Source: Candidatus Methylobacter oryzae
GTDB lineage: Bacteria > Pseudomonadota > Gammaproteobacteria > Methylococcales > Methylomonadaceae
Assembly (NCBI RefSeq): GCF_003994235.2
Contig: NZ_RYFG02000114.1
Span: 1 to 64,000, forward strand
Reading direction: 5' to 3'
Length of the DNA: 64,000 nt
The translations under genes and the position numbers were made by a program. Numbering within the stretch: position 1 is the first letter of the stretch; the number at the start of each line of letters is the position of its first letter. The notes beneath the pieces are model-generated. The model had not been told where the DNA came from and ran no database searches. It saw nothing but the letters and a program-made list of their open reading frames with translations. This document shows positions 35,237-43,856 of the stretch, piece by piece.

Positions 35237-35488
35237 TGGAACACGGATGACGCGGATTAGACGGGTATACACGGATTTTATTCTCTCCCGTTTTTCTTTC
35301 GTTCCCAGTTTGCTCTCGTTCCCACGCGCTGCGCGGGAATGCAGTGAAGGACGCGCCGCGTCCCGTAAACACAAGACATTAGCCATGACTCGCGGCGCAG
35401 CGCGCCTTGATCGCATTCCCACGCAGCGCGTGGGAACGAGCGGAAAAATCCGTGTACATCCGCCTAATCCGCGTCATCCGTGTTCCAT
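35237..35488. repeat. Nested inverted repeat P4, copy 2
   Basis: The outer arms are 35237-35279 (TGGAACACGGATGACGCGGA...) and the complementary 35444-35488. An inner inverted repeat is made of CTCGTTCCCACGCGCTGCGC (35315 onward) and its partner ending GTGGGAACGAG at 35440. A third small hairpin, GGACGC/GCGTCC, is inside that. Three hairpin families are nested in one 252-bp block, which suggests insertion of one repeat into another. It fills the gap upstream of the GT4 gene. Confidence 0.85.
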
Positions 35489-35516
35489 TACTTTGTCTAA
35501 GCAGCCGGCGGCAACA

Positions 35517-36371
35517 TTACCTGCCATACGCCAAAAAACCGCGCCAAATACCGACCAGGTTATAAAACGAGTAAGCCAGCTTCTCCCTATTCAACAGAAT
35601 CGCGGCCAACAACATTTTCAAGACCGGCGCGACAAACATTTTGCGAGCGATGTAATACAAAATGAAGACGTCCTGCTGGTTCGCGAACTTCCTGATATAA
35701 GCGCCGATGCCGGTCGAATACATCAGCATTCTTGAAGTACCGAGCTTGTAGTGATCTTTATTCGGGTGGTAAACCTTGATTTCCGGGTTATAAAACGCCG
35801 TGCAGCCGGACCGCAGCAAGCGATATAAAAGCTCAAAACCCTCCGCTCCCGAATATTTGGAACCGATGCCGAAATCGTGGTCCAGGTAAAATTGTTTCGG
35901 GTCGATCTTTTTCCGGTCGAAGAATTGCGTGAACTCAACGCCCATCATTTTGAAACGCGAAAAATACTGCGCGCTATGGCTATTAACGCCGACGCTAAAT
36001 CCGCTCGATGAAAAATCGTACGAGCCCGCTACCAGGATGGAAAGGTTCGGCCGCCGTTTAAACTCGCCGACGACTTTTTTCAACACATCCTTATGGTAAG
36101 CGCAATCGTCGTCCGGAAACGCTATGATCCTGCCTTTAGCCAAGCCGATGCCGTAATCCCTGGCCCTGGCGTTACCGGTGAAATCCACTTTCACATGCTT
36201 CACGTCCAGGCAGCTGTAAGCCGGCTCGACAATCATGTCGATTTTGCCGTCCTTGTTTTGATCGATAATAATCAGCTCAAAATCCCGATAGCTTTGGTAT
36301 ATCAGAGACTTCAGTAAAACCGCCAATTCCCAGTCTCTACCCAATGTTGCTAAAATCAACGAAACCTTCAT
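35517..36371 (-). CDS. Family 2 glycosyltransferase
   Basis: A 284-residue GT-A transferase beginning MKVSLILATLGRDWELAVLL. It has the donor-site segment LIIIDQNKDGKID and the metal-binding FPDDDCAY near residue 95. The C-terminal part has membrane-proximal basic and aromatic stretches but no clear span. It follows the upstream GT2 gene by 6 bp in the exopolysaccharide locus. Which sugar it transfers cannot be told. Confidence 0.88.
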   Translation of the reverse strand: MKVSLILATLGRDWELAVLLKSLIYQSYRDFELIIIDQNKDGKIDMIVEPAYSCLDVKHVKVDFTGNARARDYGIGLAKGRIIAFPDDDCAYHKDVLKKVVGEFKRRPNLSILVAGSYDFSSSGFSVGVNSHSAQYFSRFKMMGVEFTQFFDRKKIDPKQFYLDHDFGIGSKYSGAEGFELLYRLLRSGCTAFYNPEIKVYHPNKDHYKLGTSRMLMYSTGIGAYIRKFANQQDVFILYYIARKMFVAPVLKMLLAAILLNREKLAYSFYNLVGIWRGFLAYGR

Positions 36372-36377
36372 AGTAAA

Positions 36378-37160
36378 TCACCTCGCCTGAATACCGGCTT
36401 TTGCTTGTAAATAGATCGTTGCTTCGTACCAGGTAAACATCAGCGCAAACTCCAGTCCTGCAACGCCGTCCAAAAATCCGCCCCGAAATACGAAGTGGTA
36501 TAAAAAACGGGCAATAATCCTGAGCCACGACCTGCCCAACAAAACGCTTAATCGCCCGCGCGTCGTCATAACCGCGCCTGCTGTCGGTTGAAGTTGCACT
36601 TCCTGCGCGGCTTTACCGATATGTTTATGCATCCATTCGATAATTTCGCCGTGATAAAAATAGTGTTCGTAAGGAATCGCCGAATAGCCGATCCGGCAGG
36701 CGTTAACGACGGCTTCTCCGTGCCCGGTATGGTTGCGGACAAAGCGGGCCGTTGCTCTACGCACCAGTCTTGGATGGTAAATCGGATAGCCGGGCGCATA
36801 ATTAAGGCGTTTGCCGCGAAGATAAAGTATCGACGGCACCATCCATACATCCGTCGAATCGGCATCGGCCATGCCCGATTCAAACCAATCGTAGAACGCT
36901 TGCGGATAGATTTCGTCGGCATCGACGAACAATATCCATCGCGTGTTTATACCGCATTGCCTGATCGCAAAGTTGCGCTGTTCGGCAAAGCCTGGCCACG
37001 GATTCGTATAAATCCTGCAATCCCGGCTCACAGCGATGGCCACCGTGTCGTCGGTGCTGCCCGAATCGACAATCACCACCGGATAGCGCTCAGGGATAGC
37101 AGCCAGACAACCCGGCAGATTGGCTTGCTCGTTTTTGGTCAAAATAACGATGGTTAGCAT
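36378..37160 (-). CDS. Family 2 glycosyltransferase (WaaE/KdtX-like)
   Basis: A 260-residue transferase beginning MLTIVILTKNEQANLPGCLA, with VVIVDSGSTDDT, GFAEQRNFAIRQC and the metal site LFVDADEIYP. This set resembles the WaaE/KdtX branch that adds glucose or heptose-linked sugars to LPS core, but such genes also occur in exopolysaccharide loci. One hydrophobic stretch near residue 235 may touch the membrane. A run of 7-bp tandem repeats lies about 50 bp upstream of the start. Confidence 0.88.
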   Translation of the reverse strand: MLTIVILTKNEQANLPGCLAAIPERYPVVIVDSGSTDDTVAIAVSRDCRIYTNPWPGFAEQRNFAIRQCGINTRWILFVDADEIYPQAFYDWFESGMADADSTDVWMVPSILYLRGKRLNYAPGYPIYHPRLVRRATARFVRNHTGHGEAVVNACRIGYSAIPYEHYFYHGEIIEWMHKHIGKAAQEVQLQPTAGAVMTTRGRLSVLLGRSWLRIIARFLYHFVFRGGFLDGVAGLEFALMFTWYEATIYLQAKAGIQAR

Positions 37161-37207
37161 GGATAACTTCTTCTTAACTTTGTGATTTGGGGGTGAGGTT
37201 CAAGATT

Positions 37208-37241
37208 CAAGGTCCAAGGTCCAAGGTCCAAGGTCCAAGGT
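37208..37241. repeat. Heptamer tandem repeat (CAAGGTC, about five units)
   Basis: CAAGGTC is repeated in direct orientation nearly five times just upstream of the WaaE-like transferase gene. Slippage in such an array could change the spacing between genes of the operon. A seven-base unit cannot shift a reading frame here, because the array is non-coding. Confidence 0.85.
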
Positions 37242-37282
37242 ATTTTGTCCTTTCACCTTGCCCCTTTCACCTTGTACCTAAA

Positions 37283-38233
37283 TCATTTCTTAATCGCATA
37301 TAAATTGATATAAATGCCCAACCCGAAATAATTCATCAACTTAGCAAACGGCCCCTGTAGAACCCGTGTCAAACCGTCGATAATCGCCGCCGTTCTGCCT
37401 TTCAACTTTAGCCGCCTGGATAACGCATTGAACGGCACGCGGGTGATTTGCTCGACCTTAACGACGCGGAAGCCGTTCCTCTCCACCAAGGCTTTGAGCC
37501 CATTCTCGGTAAAATAATTGACATGCTCCGGCACCCATAAACACGCATTGTCCTTCGTGCCCAACAGCTTGACTAAAAACGAGCTGTAATTAGGCACAGC
37601 GCAAGCCAGAACGCCGCCCGACGCCAACAGCATTGCTACTTTTTTTATCGCATGATCCGGTTCAAGCAGATGCTCCAGCACCTGCGACATCATCACCACG
37701 CCGAACTGCCCCGGCGGTTGCGGCTGGTAATTCTCGAACATCACCGGCAACGGCTCGTCGCCGTTCAATTTTTTGAACACTTCGTTTTCATATTGGCCGG
37801 GATTGATGCTGACGGTCCGGTAGCCCAAATTTCTAAGCGCCCGCGTGTAAAAGCCAAAGCCCGAACCAATATCGAGAGCCCTGTCGTTACCCGAGCTGTT
37901 TAATAAATCGGCTTGATCGCTCATCCGTTCCGCATCGACCGTGCAATTAGGAAACTCTTTCTCTCTGGCCATGACTTCCGCCAAGGTTATTTCTTGCGTC
38001 AGTGCCTGGCCTGAGTATTGATAAATGGATTGCAGCCATTTCACATGCGGCGGCCGGTTTAAGAAGCCGGTACCGCAACATTCGCAACGATAAATATGAA
38101 ACTCCTTGTGGCTGGTGCCTTCCGTATACTGGAAATGTTTCTGGCGCCAATACCTTATTTTCTGGCCGCCACACGCCACACATTCCCGCAAAATATCGCC
38201 ATAAACTTCCGAAGCTGCCGGTGCATACGCCAT
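37283..38233 (-). CDS. SAM-dependent methyltransferase with N-terminal zinc-ribbon
   Basis: About 316 residues. The start is the ATG at 38233 because it has a perfect AAGGAG 7 bp upstream; the TTG at 38248 is an alternative. The N-terminus has paired cysteines (CVACGG and CECCGTG), a small zinc ribbon like that of sugar C-methyltransferases. The class I fold follows, with the SAM loop ALDIGSGFGFYTRAL and VVMMSQVLEHLLEP. Within the exopolysaccharide locus it probably methylates a sugar nucleotide or a sugar of the growing repeat unit. Confidence 0.85.
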   Translation of the reverse strand: MAYAPAASEVYGDILRECVACGGQKIRYWRQKHFQYTEGTSHKEFHIYRCECCGTGFLNRPPHVKWLQSIYQYSGQALTQEITLAEVMAREKEFPNCTVDAERMSDQADLLNSSGNDRALDIGSGFGFYTRALRNLGYRTVSINPGQYENEVFKKLNGDEPLPVMFENYQPQPPGQFGVVMMSQVLEHLLEPDHAIKKVAMLLASGGVLACAVPNYSSFLVKLLGTKDNACLWVPEHVNYFTENGLKALVERNGFRVVKVEQITRVPFNALSRRLKLKGRTAAIIDGLTRVLQGPFAKLMNYFGLGIYINLYAIKK

Positions 38234-38338
38234 AATTTTCTCCTTCAATGCTTACTTGATAATCTGTTGACTGTAATAAGTCGGTTTAAAAAATCTTTTG
38301 TTACATACATTTCAAAGTAGAACGGAGCCCATCCCCTA

Positions 38339-38579
38339 TGCCGCGCCGAGCACCGGAGCTTTTGCCGAGAATAGCCCGTAGGGGTGCGGCAGGGATGCCG
38401 CACGTCGGCAGAGGGGCAGGAGCCCCTTCTGCTGACCCTCGGCAAAAGCGAGGAGCGCAGGAAGCAAGCGGCATGGGGCCGCCTTTCTTTTGGATACTTT
38501 TCTTTGGCGGAGCAAAGAAAAGTATCTCGCCTTCGGGGGCGAGACCCCGATTCAAATAATCCGTCGCGTGAGCGACTCT
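38339..38579. repeat. Dispersed repeat P3, long copy
   Basis: About 240 bp starting GCCGCGCCGAGCACCGGAGC. It contains an internal hairpin with 14-bp arms (GATACTTTTCTTTG at 38493-38506 and its complement at 38513-38526) and ends GGGGGCGAGACC...AGCGACTC. A shortened relative is at 17587-17717. It fills most of the 430-bp gap between the flippase and methyltransferase genes, where I see no gene. Confidence 0.8.
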
Positions 38580-38667
38580 AAATAATAGAAATCCAAATAA
38601 CTAAGCAGCAAAAGGTACGCAGAGCGTACCCTACCTTCTGCGCCTAAAAACAAGAGCAACATACCGT

Positions 38668-39993
38668 TCAAACCGTAACCCTCGACTCCGACGCTTCCCG
38701 ATCGGGCTGGTCTATTTCAACCGGTTCATCAATATCGATATTCCGCCAAGGCTTCGCCAACATCGCCAAAACCAGCGCCTCAACGCCAAAATAAACCGGA
38801 TTGGCCATCGCCGCGCCGAGCAATCCGAAATGCATCACCATCAACGGGATACTGACAGCCGCCGTCACCGCCCCGCAGACGCGCCCCAGCAACAACACCC
38901 GTGTCCGTTTGGCGGCCAGCAACGGTTGCGCGACGACGGTTCCCAACGCATGCAGCGCACAGCCAATCGCAATGGCCGGCATCAGCTCAATCGCCGAATG
39001 ATAGGATTTAGCCAACACCATAGCCGCCACCCAATCCTTCATAAGCAACACCAGCACCACGCCGGCAACGCCCAACGCAACAACGCTGCCTATCCATAGC
39101 CATAAAATCCTGAATCCTTCCTTAGCCCGGTATTCGGCATAATGCTGAAAGTAAACCGGCTGGAAGGTCCGCAATAAAATCATCGCGCTACGGTTAAACG
39201 CCTCGTTGACGATCGTGTAAGTCGCCGCATATAAACCCACCTCCGCGGCCGACATTAAATAGCCGATCACGTAGCGGTCGCCCATGCCGTTCAGCCAAAA
39301 TATCAATTCCATCGGGATCAGCGGCAACGCATAAGCCCAGACATCGGCGCCGAAATGACGGGTGACGATGGAACGCTTGCTGTCGGGTTTCGCGCTCAAT
39401 GCTAACGACCAAAACGTATTCGAGAGCACGCTTGCAACGATGTAACCCAACAGCACCCACTCCGCCTTTTGCCCGCCCCACACCACCAACGCAATCGCCA
39501 ACGCTGGCCGTAAAATGCTGTCGCCGGTCTGCCACAGGCTTGCACCGCGCTGCTTACGCTGGCCGATCAGTAACTGAATGCCCAATTCACGCCGAACGGT
39601 GACCATCAACAGTGCGCCGGCCAACATGAACAGCCAAAAATCGCTGCCTGAAAAATAGCTGTACAGGCCGCCGCCCAATACCAGCAAAACTATCGCGACC
39701 GCCGTGAAACGGACGGCCAGCCTTGCCACCACGGCATATAAAGCGGCTTGCTCGCCTTTGTTCAGGCATTCCGGCACTATCCTCATGCCCGCGCAAATAA
39801 ACGGATAGGAAAACAGCGTAACGCCGAGCGCAACGAAACCATTCAGTAACGCAACTTGTCCGTATATGTCCGGTGTGACCAGCTCGGTCAGGATTCGCGT
39901 ACCGGCCAGCAATGCGCAAGCCGAAGCCGCTTGTCCAAACAGCGCCCAAAACGCATCGCCGAATAATCGTTTTTCTTTTAATGGTCCGGTCAT
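38668..39993 (-). CDS. Wzx-type polysaccharide flippase
   Basis: A 441-residue integral inner-membrane protein with about 12 hydrophobic spans. It is of the polysaccharide-exporter branch of the MOP superfamily. The N-terminus (LFGDAFWALFGQAASACALLAGTRILTE) is the usual first-helix pair of these flippases, and the C-terminal tail is acidic. It would flip the undecaprenyl-linked repeat unit to the periplasmic face. It follows the putative polymerase gene, with a palindrome P1 copy at the junction. Assignment rests on the membrane pattern and locus context. Confidence 0.85.
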   Translation of the reverse strand: MTGPLKEKRLFGDAFWALFGQAASACALLAGTRILTELVTPDIYGQVALLNGFVALGVTLFSYPFICAGMRIVPECLNKGEQAALYAVVARLAVRFTAVAIVLLVLGGGLYSYFSGSDFWLFMLAGALLMVTVRRELGIQLLIGQRKQRGASLWQTGDSILRPALAIALVVWGGQKAEWVLLGYIVASVLSNTFWSLALSAKPDSKRSIVTRHFGADVWAYALPLIPMELIFWLNGMGDRYVIGYLMSAAEVGLYAATYTIVNEAFNRSAMILLRTFQPVYFQHYAEYRAKEGFRILWLWIGSVVALGVAGVVLVLLMKDWVAAMVLAKSYHSAIELMPAIAIGCALHALGTVVAQPLLAAKRTRVLLLGRVCGAVTAAVSIPLMVMHFGLLGAAMANPVYFGVEALVLAMLAKPWRNIDIDEPVEIDQPDREASESRVTV

Positions 39994-40016
39994 AGGCTTC
40001 TCAATCAGTCTGCATT

Positions 40017-40049
40017 AGACCTTCCAGGTTTTCAAAACCTGGAAGGTCT
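40017..40049. repeat. Dispersed palindrome P1, copy B (33 bp)
   Basis: Arms AGACCTTCCAGGTTTT and complement around a central C. The left part provides the last codons and the TGA stop of the upstream polymerase gene. Confidence 0.95.
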
Positions 40050-41261
40050 GAATATCGGCAATGGGGATGCTTCCCGCTGCAAGCCCGTCCCCAACACCAT
40101 GCCCCACAAATACATCAGCATCGCGTTCTGCGGAAAATACTCCCACATGTTGAACGTCAATCCGGCAACGAAGATGAACATCACGACCACGCCTTTGTTC
40201 CGATGAATAGACGTTCGCGTCGTCATCCATAAAAACAGCAGATACGCCAGCAAGCCGATCAATCCGTAACCGTTCAACAGGAATAAATACAGGCTGTCCG
40301 AATCGAATTGCCCCGGAAAATGTTCGGCGCCGTAAAGAATGTTGATCGTGTTCGAACTTAGCCCCAAACCCCAGCCAAACAGCACGTCCGCCGGTCCATG
40401 CACTTGCTCCGAAAACACCCGCTGCCATAAAGCGATACGGCCGTCTTCGGTAGGATCGGCATCGTTGCGCCCGCTAAGCAAAGGACTGGACGCCAGCACC
40501 AGCGCGCCGACCGCCAATACCGGCGCGGGCATCACCAGCGCCCAGCGGTCGCGCGGGCGAAGCCGCGCATAAACCTGGAAATACACGACCAACAACGCGC
40601 TGATGAACGCGGTCCGCGAACCGCTCAGCAAAGCCAGGAATACGCTGACCGCGACCCACTTGCCCATCGCCGGAACCAACGAGAACAACAACGCGCAAGT
40701 CGCCATCGTCGCGCCGAACAAGTTCGGGCTGACAAAAGTCCCGAATGGCCGGCCGCCGCCCAAAAACGACACGCCGAACAACGGCGGCGCCCACAAGGCC
40801 TGGGCTATCGCCAGCACCGCCTGCACGGCAATGTAATAACGAAGATAATGCGCAAAGCGGTTGAGAATATAGTCGCCGGCACCCAAGCGGCTGGTCACGA
40901 AGCCGATTAACGCCAGCGGCAGGTATTCGAACACGCGCAGCCCGGCCATCGGCACGACGAACGGCAAGTCCAGGTACAACGCGTAGCCGACCTCGAACAA
41001 TACATAGGTTGCAACAGCGCCCAAAAAAGCCAATACCCTGCTGGACAAGGCCCCGTTGCGCAAGCGCGGCTCGAAAAACGCATACGCGACCAGCACCAAC
41101 AACATCAACTCGCGAAGAATACGCAAACCGAAATCCTGCTCGCCGTAGACCTCCTTCACGCCTGTCCAGGCCGACTCGACCTGCGGCAACGAAGCCAGCG
41201 TCGACGCGCCGACCAACGCGAACAACAGCATCGGCAAGTCTTTTTCGAAGCGCAATATCAT
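40032..41261 (-). CDS. Wzy/O-antigen-ligase-like polysaccharide polymerase
   Basis: A 409-residue membrane protein with about ten spans and a large periplasmic loop. PFGTFVSPNLFGATMATCALL and the later SGSRTAFISALLVV are the Wzy_C / O-antigen-ligase pattern. It would polymerise undecaprenyl-linked repeat units. It starts directly after the Wzc-type kinase gene (1 bp between the two). Its last residues, IFRPSRF, and its stop codon are encoded by palindrome P1 copy B, so the original C-terminus has been replaced or trimmed by the repeat. Confidence 0.87.
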   Translation of the reverse strand: MILRFEKDLPMLLFALVGASTLASLPQVESAWTGVKEVYGEQDFGLRILRELMLLVLVAYAFFEPRLRNGALSSRVLAFLGAVATYVLFEVGYALYLDLPFVVPMAGLRVFEYLPLALIGFVTSRLGAGDYILNRFAHYLRYYIAVQAVLAIAQALWAPPLFGVSFLGGGRPFGTFVSPNLFGATMATCALLFSLVPAMGKWVAVSVFLALLSGSRTAFISALLVVYFQVYARLRPRDRWALVMPAPVLAVGALVLASSPLLSGRNDADPTEDGRIALWQRVFSEQVHGPADVLFGWGLGLSSNTINILYGAEHFPGQFDSDSLYLFLLNGYGLIGLLAYLLFLWMTTRTSIHRNKGVVVMFIFVAGLTFNMWEYFPQNAMLMYLWGMVLGTGLQREASPLPIFRPSRF

Positions 41262-41262
41262 C

Positions 41263-43656
41263 TTAGGCCTGCACCTTGTCGTCCGAGTCGTCGATAACTT
41301 CCGAATCGATCAGGTAGTCGCCGCGGTCCTGGCGCTTACCCAGCCAGTCGCCGACGGCCTGGTAACCGGCCGTGAATAGCGACGGGTTCTTGGCTTCCAT
41401 ATCGGGACGGTTGTAGGCGTAACCGTAATAAGGGTAGTAAGACGAGCCTTCCTTCATATCGTTGATAATAAAGCCGTTCGGTTTGACGCCGACCTGCTGG
41501 AAACGCCTGAAACTGACTTCCAATTCCTGCGCGGTATAGCGGCCTTCCTTGACGACCAGGAAAGTCGCGTCGGCATGCTTGCCGATGATCGCGGCGTCCG
41601 TCGCGCCCAAAATCGGCGGCGAATCGATCACGATGTGGTTATAAAAACTCTTCAATTGCTCAAGCGTCTCGTCCAGATGCCCCAGCACCAGCAACTCCGC
41701 CGGATTCAGCGCCATGCTGCCGCGCGGTATCAAGTCCACGCCGACCTCGGGCAGGCTGATAATCACCTCGCCGAGCGTCGCCGTTCCTGACAGCAAGTCG
41801 GAAAGCCCCGGTTGCTTGTCGATAAAGAACGTTTCATGCAAGCGGCCGTTGCGCATGTCGGCGTCGATGACCAGCACGCGTTTTTTGATGCTCGCCAACA
41901 ATGCGGACAGATTCGTGCTGACAAAAGACTTGCCCATGCCCGGCGCCGGACTGCTGACCATGATGACCTGGCTCGCGTCACTAGCCAGCGTCGCTTCCAA
42001 AGTCGTGCGCAGACCTCGCAACGATTCCACCGAAATATCGAGCGGGTCCTGGCTGACCAAAATGCCTGGTTCGCGATCCTTGCCCTGATCCATCAGGCGC
42101 GCCAGGCGGCGCTGTTTTTTACTATGCGGAATCGCGGCATAAAGCGGCAAGCCCACCTGGTATTCCAGCAAGGCCGGATAATTATCGTGGCGTTGCAACG
42201 AATGTCTCATGAACACCAGCGCCGAGCCCGCACTCAAACCCAGCAGCGTGGCAATCGCCAGCAACAGGCCCGGCTTAGGCCAATACGGTTTTTCCGGAAC
42301 CACCGCGAAATCGACAATCCGTGAATTGCCCAGCGAACCGGCCGCGGCAATGCGCTGTTCCTGGGCGCTGTTCAACAATGACGTGTAAAGCTCGGTGTTG
42401 ACCTGCACATCCCGCGATAAGCTGACGACGTTTTGCTGAGTGCGCGGTAAATCCTTAATTCGTTTCTCCAGGCCCGCCAGCTTTTGTTCGACGCGCTTGA
42501 TTTGCGCCTTGGTTGCGATCATGTCCGGATGGGCGGCTTCCAAATGCTGGTTTTGCTCTTCGAATTTTTGCTTCAGTTGGATGCCCAAAGTCTCCATTTC
42601 GGCAGCCTGTTTCATCAGTATCTCGGCCTCGGCGGATATGTCGACCGCGCCGTGCTGCTGCCGGTAAGCGCTCAAGCCTTGCTCGGCTTTTTCCAGGCGG
42701 TCCTTCACCACCGGCAACTGGCTTTCCAAAAAGCCCAACTTTTGCGAGGCTTCCGCTGACTCCCAATTGACGGTCGCATTCACATAAATCGTCGCAATGT
42801 CGTTGACCGATTTAGCCAGTTGCTCCGGATCGCGGCCTTTCAGTTCGACGCTCAAAATATCCGTATCTTTCGATACTTCTTTGACCGCAAACGCTTTTTG
42901 CAGGATTTCTATCGCGGCCAGCGAGGTTTTCCTGACCAGTTCAAAATGAGTACCCGGATGCGCCTGAAGTTCGGCAAGCTTAATCACGGCCGGCATCGCT
43001 TCGCCCATATCGGCGCTCAACGTATCGCCTACCTGCCCTTCGGCCAGGACTTGATCTTTTGGTCCAAGCAAACGGAAGCGTCCTTGTTCCAACGCGATCA
43101 GCGTAAAGGCTTTGCCGAGGTAACGGTCCGGCACAGTGAAAGTAGCGACTTTCAATTTTTCGCCGCCCCAGGCCCAGCGGCTGAAACCCCACCAGGCGCC
43201 GGCGATACCGTCATGGACATCGTGCCGTCTGGCCAGCGTCTCGCCAATCAGCGGAAAATAATACGGCGAAGCCTCAACCGTCAGATTCAGGTCGTCCACG
43301 ACCTTGCCGAGCACCGAACGCGAGCGGAGTATTTCCACTTCGCGCTGAGCCCGGGGATTATCGGCTTCGGTCGAAGCGCCGTTCGCCTCGTTACGTAGCG
43401 GAGCGGCCAGCAGCGCCTTGTTCTTGTCGATCCGCAGCAGCGCGTCGGCCTTGTAAGTGCGCGGCGCCAGCACCAGATAAGCCGTAGTCAGCAGCAGCAC
43501 AACCGCCAGCACGGTTAGAATGATCTTCTTGCCTTCGATCAACAGATCGACGTAATCCCGAATACTGACGCCGTGTTCCTCAACCCTGGACAAATTCGGC
43601 GGCGGGAGCTGTATAGTAGCTTCATTCTGTGAATACATAGTTTTCGCTATTCCCAT
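41263..43656 (-). CDS. wzc: Wzc-like polysaccharide co-polymerase / tyrosine autokinase
   Basis: A 797-residue inner-membrane protein controlling chain length and export. A Wzz domain with TM1 (about 35-57, KIILTVLAVVLLLTTAY), a long periplasmic coiled coil, the GNVR segment near 375-450 and TM2 (about 455-480) come first. A cytoplasmic BY-kinase follows, with Walker A SSPAPGMGKSFVSTNL near 570, Walker A' LVIDADMRNG and Walker B HIVIDSPP. The tail has a tyrosine cluster (SSYYPYYGYAY) of the kind that is autophosphorylated. The ATG at 43638 is an alternative start. It is placed between wza and the polymerase, as usual. Confidence 0.95.
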   Translation of the reverse strand: MGIAKTMYSQNEATIQLPPPNLSRVEEHGVSIRDYVDLLIEGKKIILTVLAVVLLLTTAYLVLAPRTYKADALLRIDKNKALLAAPLRNEANGASTEADNPRAQREVEILRSRSVLGKVVDDLNLTVEASPYYFPLIGETLARRHDVHDGIAGAWWGFSRWAWGGEKLKVATFTVPDRYLGKAFTLIALEQGRFRLLGPKDQVLAEGQVGDTLSADMGEAMPAVIKLAELQAHPGTHFELVRKTSLAAIEILQKAFAVKEVSKDTDILSVELKGRDPEQLAKSVNDIATIYVNATVNWESAEASQKLGFLESQLPVVKDRLEKAEQGLSAYRQQHGAVDISAEAEILMKQAAEMETLGIQLKQKFEEQNQHLEAAHPDMIATKAQIKRVEQKLAGLEKRIKDLPRTQQNVVSLSRDVQVNTELYTSLLNSAQEQRIAAAGSLGNSRIVDFAVVPEKPYWPKPGLLLAIATLLGLSAGSALVFMRHSLQRHDNYPALLEYQVGLPLYAAIPHSKKQRRLARLMDQGKDREPGILVSQDPLDISVESLRGLRTTLEATLASDASQVIMVSSPAPGMGKSFVSTNLSALLASIKKRVLVIDADMRNGRLHETFFIDKQPGLSDLLSGTATLGEVIISLPEVGVDLIPRGSMALNPAELLVLGHLDETLEQLKSFYNHIVIDSPPILGATDAAIIGKHADATFLVVKEGRYTAQELEVSFRRFQQVGVKPNGFIINDMKEGSSYYPYYGYAYNRPDMEAKNPSLFTAGYQAVGDWLGKRQDRGDYLIDSEVIDDSDDKVQA

Positions 43657-43701
43657 TATGTGAAAAGAAAAGTGATTGAGGTGAAATCAGCGCATCCCAA
43701 T

Positions 43702-43813
43702 AGAACACGGATGACACGGATTAAACGGATCATCACGGATTTAAAAAGCGTGAACAAACTGGATTCGAACTAAAAATCCGTGTAAATCCGTCCTATCCGT
43801 GTCATCAGTGTTC
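43702..43813. repeat. Dispersed inverted repeat P4, copy 3
   Basis: The left arm, AGAACACGGATGACACGGAT..., is at 43702-43742. The right arm, AAATCCGTGTAAATCCGTCC... ending CAGTGTTC, is at 43773-43813. It fills the gap between wza and wzc. Confidence 0.85.
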
Positions 43814-43856
43814 CATTTCTCTACGTGCTGAATAGTTCTTAACCTTTAACTTTCGA

